NCBI GenBank assembly: GCA_036273855.1
Contig: DASUGU010000124.1
Span: 62,001-126,000, forward strand
Direction of reading: 5' to 3'
DNA from: DATEPR01 sp036273855
GTDB taxonomy: Bacteria; Actinomycetota; Actinomycetes; Mycobacteriales; Pseudonocardiaceae
Length of the DNA: 64,000 nucleotides
The notes beneath the pieces were generated by a model that saw nothing but the letters and a program-made list of their open reading frames with translations, was not told where the DNA came from and searched no databases. A program made the translations under genes and the position numbers. Positions 58,716 through 64,000 of the stretch are shown here, piece by piece (positions within the stretch are counted from its first letter, which is position 1; every line of letters starts with the position of its first letter).

Positions 58716-60052
58716 CAGGCGGCACCTCCCAGCGGCAGCGTGGCGGCCAGCCCGGCCACCTGGAGGCCGCGCAACGGCGTGAGCGACACGTTCAGCTTGT
58801 TGGCCATGCCGTGCAGGCGCTGGTGGGCGTCCTGCAACTCGCCGGGCGTCCGGGCGCTCACCCGCACCAGCCCGCGCAGGCCCACCTGGCCGTCCTCACC
58901 GCTGGGCGAGATCGACATCGCGACCGTCGAGGACAGCGCGCGGATGCCGGTCAACCCGTTGATGCTCGTCATGTTCTTGCCGCGCGGCCAATGCGTGATG
59001 GCGTAGCTGGCGTGGCCGATGCCGGCCGTGGTCACGCCGGTCCAGCGCTCGTTCATGGCCACCCGGATGTTCGCCCGCGAAGCGCCCACCAGTTCCGCGG
59101 CGGACACACCCGAGCGCAGCAGCTCGTCCGGGTCCAGCGGCCGGGTCGGCACGCCGCGGGCCTCCAGCGCGCTGCGTACCCGGGACAGGGCACCGATCAG
59201 GGCGCGGTGGGCGCCGACCACACCGCCGCCGCGCTCGCTGATCGCGGCCGGGCAGCGGCGCGGATCCAGTCGAACGGCGATCCAGGTGGTCCGCCGGGCC
59301 GCCGCCGGCAGTGGGCCCAGCACCTCCAGATAGGACGCCAGCGCGGGCGACGTCACCGGCAGCGCCGCGCTGCCCGGGTAGCAGTGCCAGATCACCTGGA
59401 TGGCGTCCAGGACCACACCACGGTCCTCCAGGCACGGCGCCAGCGCACCGAGCGGCAGGTTCGGGGTGGCGCCCACCTGGGCGATCAGCCCGGGTGTCGG
59501 TTCGACCAGCAGCACCGCCGTCCACGAGCCGTCGTGCCAGGCGATGCCGACCTGCCGCCGCTCGTGGTCCATGCCCTGGGCCACCACCAGATCGGGCACG
59601 ACCAGCCGGAGCAGGTTGACCCTGGCGTCCTCCGGGCCGAGCACGGCCTGCGCGTCGGGGGTGGCGGTCTCGTCAGCCGTGGGCACCGGTTCCACCGTCC
59701 GGGTGTGTGACCTGAACATGTAACGCATGGTCAGCCGCACCCACTGGGTGAACCACCGGCCGCTCCACCGCAGCAACGCGATGATCAGCGCGAGCACCAG
59801 GACGACACCACCGGCGTAGACCATCACCATCGTGCGGCCGATGGCGATCAGGATCAGACCGACCGCGAGCCCGACCTCGATCACGACGAGGTTGGCCACT
59901 GGCAGGGCACCCAGGCTGGCGCCGATGGTGCGCTTCCGCGCGGTGATCGCCGCCCGCATGGCCGCCGCGGTCTGGGCGGCGGCCTGTGTCGGGCCTGGTC
60001 CGGCCGCCATCCCAGGCGCGGGTGGTCCCGGTCGTGGAGTGGTTACGGACAT
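58715..60052 (-). CDS. eccE: Type VII secretion protein EccE
   Basis: A 445-residue membrane component of an ESX secretion complex. Two adjacent membrane helices lie at about residues 45-95 (LPVANLVVIEVGLAVGLILIAI and VMVYAGGVVLVLALIIALL). The cytoplasmic EccE domain follows (VGIAWHDGSWTAVLLVEP; later ASYAITHWPRG). EccE sits at the periphery of the EccBCDE pore. The start at 60052 (MSVTTPRPG) leaves a 129-bp divergent promoter gap to eccB. Confidence 0.82.
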   Translation of the reverse strand: MSVTTPRPGPPAPGMAAGPGPTQAAAQTAAAMRAAITARKRTIGASLGALPVANLVVIEVGLAVGLILIAIGRTMVMVYAGGVVLVLALIIALLRWSGRWFTQWVRLTMRYMFRSHTRTVEPVPTADETATPDAQAVLGPEDARVNLLRLVVPDLVVAQGMDHERRQVGIAWHDGSWTAVLLVEPTPGLIAQVGATPNLPLGALAPCLEDRGVVLDAIQVIWHCYPGSAALPVTSPALASYLEVLGPLPAAARRTTWIAVRLDPRRCPAAISERGGGVVGAHRALIGALSRVRSALEARGVPTRPLDPDELLRSGVSAAELVGASRANIRVAMNERWTGVTTAGIGHASYAITHWPRGKNMTSINGLTGIRALSSTVAMSISPSGEDGQVGLRGLVRVSARTPGELQDAHQRLHGMANKLNVSLTPLRGLQVAGLAATLPLGGAA

Positions 60053-60181
60053 CCGCTCGGTCTTCCCCTCGCACCGTCGCCGGCCTGTCGGACCGGCCGT
60101 CTTGCCGAAGCCGCCGCGCGTCGGACGTAGGCGGACTATTCTGCCGAACGGTACCGCGACCGGGAGAGCTGCAGGACGAGA

Positions 60182-61831
60182 ATGCCGTCAACACCGACGA
60201 CCAAGTCACAGGTCCAGGCGTATCGCTTCGTGCTGCGCCGGATGGAATCCGCCCTGGTCCGCAAGGACCCGGTGATGCTGCACGACCCGATGAGATCGCA
60301 CAAACGGGCGACCATCGTCGGGGCGATCCTCGGCGTCGTCGGCCTGGTGGGCTTCCTGCTGTTCGGAGTGCTGAAGCCGGCGCCCACGGTGCCCAGCGAA
60401 GGCATCATCATCGCCCAGCCCTCCGGCTCGGTGTACGTGGTCGACCAGGGCCGCCACGAGCTGATCCCGGTCTTCAACGTCGTGTCCGGCCGGCTGCTGC
60501 TGGCCGCCGGGCAACAGCAACAGCAGGGCGGCCAGGACAGCGGGTCGCAGTCGGCCGGCCAGCCCGCCAACGTGACCACGGTCAACGACGACGAGCTGAG
60601 CAGCTATGCGGTCGGCCAGATGACCGGCATCCCGGACGGGCCCACCGCACTGCCCAAGCCGAACCAGCCGGCCACCCCGTGGGCGGTGTGCGACGCGATC
60701 ACGCCCGACCACAACGCCAAGGACCCGACCGGCCACAAGGCACCGAGCACGGCGGTCCTGGTCGGCCTGCGCGACATCGGCACCAACCTGAAGCCCGGTC
60801 AGGCACTGCTGGTGTCCAGCGACAGCGGCCGGACGCTCTGGCTGGTGTACGGCCTGGCCAGTGACATCAACCACCCCAACGACAGCGCGGTCCGCGCCCA
60901 GTTGGACACCAGTGCTCCCGTGCTGAGCGCGCTCAACGTCAACAGCTCGTCCTACCGGGTGGTGAGCTCGGCGGTGCTCAACGCGATCCCGTCCGTCGCG
61001 GAGATCACCGACCCGACGACGGGACTCGGCCAGGGCCAGGTGCCGGCACCGCTGGCCAGCTTCGGCCTCCAGGTGGGCCAGAGCTTCGCGGTCAACCAGG
61101 CCGACGGTGGACAGCGCTTCTACATCGTGGTGCCCGGTGGCGCACAGCAGGTCAGCGAGACCACGGCACAGATCGCGATGTACGAGAACTCCAACGGGTT
61201 GCGCAAGATTCCGGCGGTGCCGCCGCAGGACACCAACAGCCTCCAGTACCTCACCAACAGCCTGAAGGTCGACGTGACCGAGTATCCGGGCGCGCTCCCG
61301 ACGGTCATCAGCGCGGACAGCCGGCCGGTGATGTGCCTGGGCTGGCAGGCCGACTACAGCAACCCGCAGCAACCGCTGGCCAGGACCAGGGTGACCACCG
61401 ACCTCGCCCTGGAGGTGCCGCCGGACGCGAAGAACCCCACCGGCCACATGGCGATGGTGCCGGTCGGCACGGGCACCCCCACGGGCCGGATCAACCAGTT
61501 CTTCATGAACCCCACGCTGGGCGGTGTCGCGGTCCGGGCGGCGACCGGCTCGGGTGAGTTCGACAGTGGACCGATCTACGTGGTGGATCCGCGCGGGGTG
61601 TCCTTCAGTGTCCCGGACACGTTCACCGCGCAGGTGCTGGGCATCGCGAACGGCACCGCGACCGGCGGTCTACCCCCGGCGCCGCAGGCGATCCTGGGCC
61701 TGCTGCCGCCCGGCGGGTCGCCGCTGAGCATGCAGGCCGTACAGCACGCCGTGGACGGCATGGCGGTGCCGAGCGTCGGCCACTTCCTGCCGCCCCCGTC
61801 GCAACAGCAGCAGGCCCAGGGCGGCGGCTGA
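60182..61831 (+). CDS. eccB: Type VII secretion protein EccB
   Basis: A 549-residue protein with one N-terminal membrane helix (ATIVGAILGVVGLVGFLLFGVL, about residues 44-65) and a large extracytoplasmic domain. The family start SQVQAYRFVLRRMESALVRKDPVML and the following RSHKRATIVGAILG are clear. The repeat-like outer domain contains paired Cys (AVCDAIT, VMCLGWQ). A Gln-rich run lies near residue 115 and a similar tail at the end. TATTCT at 60137-60142 may be a -10. EccB forms the outer part of the ESX pore. Confidence 0.93.
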   Translation: MPSTPTTKSQVQAYRFVLRRMESALVRKDPVMLHDPMRSHKRATIVGAILGVVGLVGFLLFGVLKPAPTVPSEGIIIAQPSGSVYVVDQGRHELIPVFNVVSGRLLLAAGQQQQQGGQDSGSQSAGQPANVTTVNDDELSSYAVGQMTGIPDGPTALPKPNQPATPWAVCDAITPDHNAKDPTGHKAPSTAVLVGLRDIGTNLKPGQALLVSSDSGRTLWLVYGLASDINHPNDSAVRAQLDTSAPVLSALNVNSSSYRVVSSAVLNAIPSVAEITDPTTGLGQGQVPAPLASFGLQVGQSFAVNQADGGQRFYIVVPGGAQQVSETTAQIAMYENSNGLRKIPAVPPQDTNSLQYLTNSLKVDVTEYPGALPTVISADSRPVMCLGWQADYSNPQQPLARTRVTTDLALEVPPDAKNPTGHMAMVPVGTGTPTGRINQFFMNPTLGGVAVRAATGSGEFDSGPIYVVDPRGVSFSVPDTFTAQVLGIANGTATGGLPPAPQAILGLLPPGGSPLSMQAVQHAVDGMAVPSVGHFLPPPSQQQQAQGGG

Positions 61832-61836
61832 GCGCT

Positions 61837-62091
61837 GTGTCCAGAATCACTGTCGACCCCGGCTGGCTCACCGGCTACGCGACCACCGTCGACCAGGCGG
61901 CGGACGATCTCGCCGCCGTGCTGGCGCTGGTGGCCGGCACGTCGGTGACGGCGTCGTCGTTCGGTGACGCCGGCCGGCAGGCGGACGTGCCCGGCGCGTA
62001 CGCCGAGGCCGCCGGCACCGTGCGGCAGCGCCTGGCCGGCATGGTGGACGCACTGCACGCGGTCGCCGCGAGCCTCGAACACCGGGACTGA
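61837..62091 (+). CDS. Small EspC/DUF2580-like type VII secretion substrate
   Basis: An 84-residue helical protein. The pattern VDPGWLTGYATTVDQAADDL ... SFGDAGRQADVPGAYAEAA resembles EspC-type (DUF2580) ESX substrates rather than true WXG100, since WxG is absent. GTG 61837 lies 5 bp after the eccB stop. Likely to pair with the next protein. Confidence 0.65.
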   Translation: MSRITVDPGWLTGYATTVDQAADDLAAVLALVAGTSVTASSFGDAGRQADVPGAYAEAAGTVRQRLAGMVDALHAVAASLEHRD

Positions 62092-62095
62092 CGCC

Positions 62096-62464
62096 ATGTT
62101 TCCGGCGTCGCCGGCGGACGTCCGTTCCGGCGACCTGCGCGACGAAGCGGAACGCTGGCGGATCGCCGCCGCCGCGGTGGCCGACGTCGTACTGCGCCTG
62201 GCCGCGCCCCTGGCCGACCTGGACGCCACCGACAGCGGCGCGGACGCCACGGCGTGCGTGCTGGCCGTGTGGCGGATCGGGCTGATCGGCGGTGAGCTGT
62301 CGGACCTGATGGCGACGCTCGCCGACGCCCTGGACAGCACGGCGGACGGCGTCGAGCGCGTGGTCACCCGCCTGCCCGCCGGCCACCCGAGGGACGCGGT
62401 CACCGACATCCTGCGGTCGTTCGCCTCGGTCTGCGCGAGTGTCCACGAAGGACACTCCAGCTAG
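62096..62464 (+). CDS. Helical ESX-associated protein, possible partner of the EspC-like protein
   Basis: A 122-residue Ala/Leu/Asp-rich protein predicted to be mostly helical (RDEAERWRIAAAAVADVVLRL; LSDLMATLADALDSTADGV). No domain is recognised. ATG 62096 is 4 bp after the previous stop. Its stop overlaps the convergent mycP stop by 4 bp. Position between eccB and mycP suggests a secreted partner or chaperone; this is inference. Confidence 0.6.
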   Translation: MFPASPADVRSGDLRDEAERWRIAAAAVADVVLRLAAPLADLDATDSGADATACVLAVWRIGLIGGELSDLMATLADALDSTADGVERVVTRLPAGHPRDAVTDILRSFASVCASVHEGHSS

Positions 62465-63909
62465 ACCGGATCGTCCGGCCGGCGCCGCCGGAGCGAGCGC
62501 ACCACGAAGTACGTGACCAGCAGCAGTGCCACGCCCACCCCGGTGCCGATCAGCGCCACCCTCGTCGCGGTCAGGTCCTTCGCCGGCGGCAGCGGCACTT
62601 GTGCCGGCACGGTGGAGTCACGCACCGACGGCACCCCGTCCTGGCCGGGGATCGACTCGGTGAGCGCGGCGACCGGGTCGACGATGCCGTAGCCGACCTG
62701 GTTGTTCCGGCCACCGGGACCGGTCGGGTGCTGCGCGGTGGCCTCCACCCGGGTGATCACCTGGCGCGCGGTGAGCGTCGGGAACCGCGCCCGGACCAGC
62801 GCCACCACACCGGCCACGTAGGGCGCGGCGAAACTGGTGCCCTGGATCGTCCCCGGGCTGGTGGCACCCGGCTCGGTGAAGAACTGGGTCAGGCCCGTGC
62901 CGCCCACTGCCGGGTTGACCGACACGATGCCCTCACCCGGCGCCGCGATGTTCACCCACGGGCCCCACTCGGAGAACGTGGACACCGAGCCGGTCACCGG
63001 GCTGACCGACGCCACCGACAGCAGGTCGTCGCTGAACACCGCCGGGAACTCGATGTTCACCACGTCGTCGGGATCGGGATGGTTGTTCTGCCCCGCCGGG
63101 GTGCAGGACGAGGTGTTGCCGGCCGCGTTGATGACGACCACGTTGTGCTCCACCGCGTACGCGACCGCGGCCTGCAACACCTGTTCCGGCGAGCCCGGCG
63201 AACGCATCTCCTGCTCGGCCGTCCCGGCGGGCAGGCAGGTGTCCACCGACGTGGTGATCACGCCCACACCCAGGTGCACCGCGTGCACGATCGCGGCGGC
63301 GAGGCTGGACGGCGTGCCGGCGGGAACGTCCTGGCCGTGCGCGTTCTTGCCGGAGAACACGCTGCTGGTCTGGCGGATCGCGTAGATCGTGGCGGCCGGT
63401 GCCACGCCGGTGAAGCCGAAGTCGGCGTGCCCCGAGGTGTTGGCGGCGACGATGCCGGCGGTGAGGGTGCCGTGGCCGTCGCAGTCGAACCTGCCGTCGT
63501 GGGCCTTCGGTGTCAGGTAGTCGCCGCCGGGCTTGAGCCTGCCGTGGTCGGTCAGCAGCGGGTTGGTGTTGACCCCGGTGTCGATCACCGCGACCTTCAC
63601 CCCGGCACCGGAGCTGAACTGCTGCGCGCCCTTGACGTTCAGCATCGCCTGGGCGGCCGGCTGGTCGGGCAGCGGCGCATTGTTCGTGTTGGACGACACG
63701 CAGTTGTTCTGCTGGGTGAACACCACGCCGGCCGGCGGGCCGGGCGGCGGATCACCGGGCAGCGCGGACGCGTTCACCGGCGGCGGCTCCCAGGCCGGTG
63801 GCGTGGCGGCCGTGGCGCCCGGCTCGGCGGCCCACGCGGGACCGGCGAACACGCCGCACACGACGGCGACCGCTCCCAACCGTCGCGCTACCCGGCCTGC
63901 CCACCCCAT
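62461..63909 (-). CDS. mycP: Type VII secretion mycosin protease MycP
   Basis: A 482-residue subtilisin-like (S8) protease anchored outside the membrane. A signal peptide (cleavage near AWA-AEP, residues 25-29) precedes the catalytic triad: Asp in KVAVIDTGV, His in CDGHGTLTAG, Ser in GTSFAAPYVAG. The oxyanion Asn is in VINAAGNTS. A Pro-rich linker leads to a C-terminal membrane helix (VALIGTGVGVALLLVTYFVV) and a basic tail. Mycosins stabilise the ESX complex and process some substrates. All catalytic residues are present. Confidence 0.95.
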   Translation of the reverse strand: MGWAGRVARRLGAVAVVCGVFAGPAWAAEPGATAATPPAWEPPPVNASALPGDPPPGPPAGVVFTQQNNCVSSNTNNAPLPDQPAAQAMLNVKGAQQFSSGAGVKVAVIDTGVNTNPLLTDHGRLKPGGDYLTPKAHDGRFDCDGHGTLTAGIVAANTSGHADFGFTGVAPAATIYAIRQTSSVFSGKNAHGQDVPAGTPSSLAAAIVHAVHLGVGVITTSVDTCLPAGTAEQEMRSPGSPEQVLQAAVAYAVEHNVVVINAAGNTSSCTPAGQNNHPDPDDVVNIEFPAVFSDDLLSVASVSPVTGSVSTFSEWGPWVNIAAPGEGIVSVNPAVGGTGLTQFFTEPGATSPGTIQGTSFAAPYVAGVVALVRARFPTLTARQVITRVEATAQHPTGPGGRNNQVGYGIVDPVAALTESIPGQDGVPSVRDSTVPAQVPLPPAKDLTATRVALIGTGVGVALLLVTYFVVRSLRRRRPDDPV

Positions 63910-63934
63910 GGCGACGACGATACGGCCGGGCGTG

Positions 63935-64000
63935 TCAACGCGGCTTGATGGCGGGGTCCTCGGTCACCCGCTTGCGCCGCACACTCCGCGTCACGAACAG
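63935..64000 (-). CDS. C-terminal tail of a membrane protein (possibly EccD), truncated by the window edge
   Basis: Only the last 21 codons are visible, ending KRVTEDPAIKPR and stop at 63935. The basic run RSVRRKRV after LFVT suggests the cytoplasmic tail after a last membrane helix. EccD or another ESX membrane subunit upstream of mycP is likely from context; sequence alone cannot decide. Confidence 0.4.
   Translation of the reverse strand: MFVTRSVRRKRVTEDPAIKPR

Overview
The window is high-GC actinobacterial chromosome. Gene order (tRNA-Thr, tRNA-Met, rpmG, hadA, hadB, then tRNA-Trp, secE, nusG), GTG and TTG starts, an mce cassette between rplL and rpoB, EspG and ESX (type VII) genes, XRE/DUF397 pairs and DUF1707 all point to Actinomycetes. 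A member of Pseudonocardiales (Amycolatopsis/Lentzea/Actinosynnema-like) is the best guess; this placement is inference. Almost the whole window is the conserved transcription/translation core, with a few accessory blocks.

Layout. 0-3 kb: an EAL cyclic-di-GMP phosphodiesterase with a dead GGDEF site, then two tRNAs. 3-10 kb: rpmG, hadAB, a class I aminotransferase (minus), tRNA-Trp, secE, nusG, rplA, an antisense membrane protein, and rplJ-rplL behind an L10 leader. rplK (L11), expected between nusG and rplA, is absent. 10-21.6 kb: a complete Mce lipid importer (ATPase mceG, two YrbE permeases, six Mce proteins including one lipoprotein, two Mce-associated membrane proteins), mostly linked by 4-bp overlaps. 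21.6-30 kb: rpoB (TTG start) and rpoC behind candidate tandem promoters, ended by a strong hairpin. 30-35.5 kb: a PH-domain membrane protein, then the str operon (rpsL, rpsG, fusA, tuf). 35.5-45.4 kb: the S10 and spc ribosomal gene set from rpsJ to rplO without a break. 45.4-49.2 kb: an espG gene lies between rplO and secY-adk-map. 49.2-51.7 kb: a small accessory block with an XRE/DUF5753 regulator plus DUF397, a VapBC-like module with its own palindrome, and a DUF1707 protein. 51.7-56.5 kb: the alpha operon (infA, rpmJ, rpsM, rpsK, rpsD, rpoA, rplQ) and truA, which appears to start at CTG. 56.5-58 kb: an HTH/Clp-N protein behind two identical palindromes, and a 2H-phosphoesterase-like protein behind three 20-bp direct repeats. 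58-64 kb: one side of an ESX secretion locus (unknown protein, eccE, eccB, EspC-like small protein, helical partner, mycP, and the tail of another membrane protein running off the edge).

Points most worth following: the missing rplK, the paired operators before the HTH/Clp-N gene, the CTG-started truA, the unknown protein coupled to eccE, and the RpoB rifampicin-region substitutions. No CRISPR array, insertion sequence, integrase or rRNA gene was seen.
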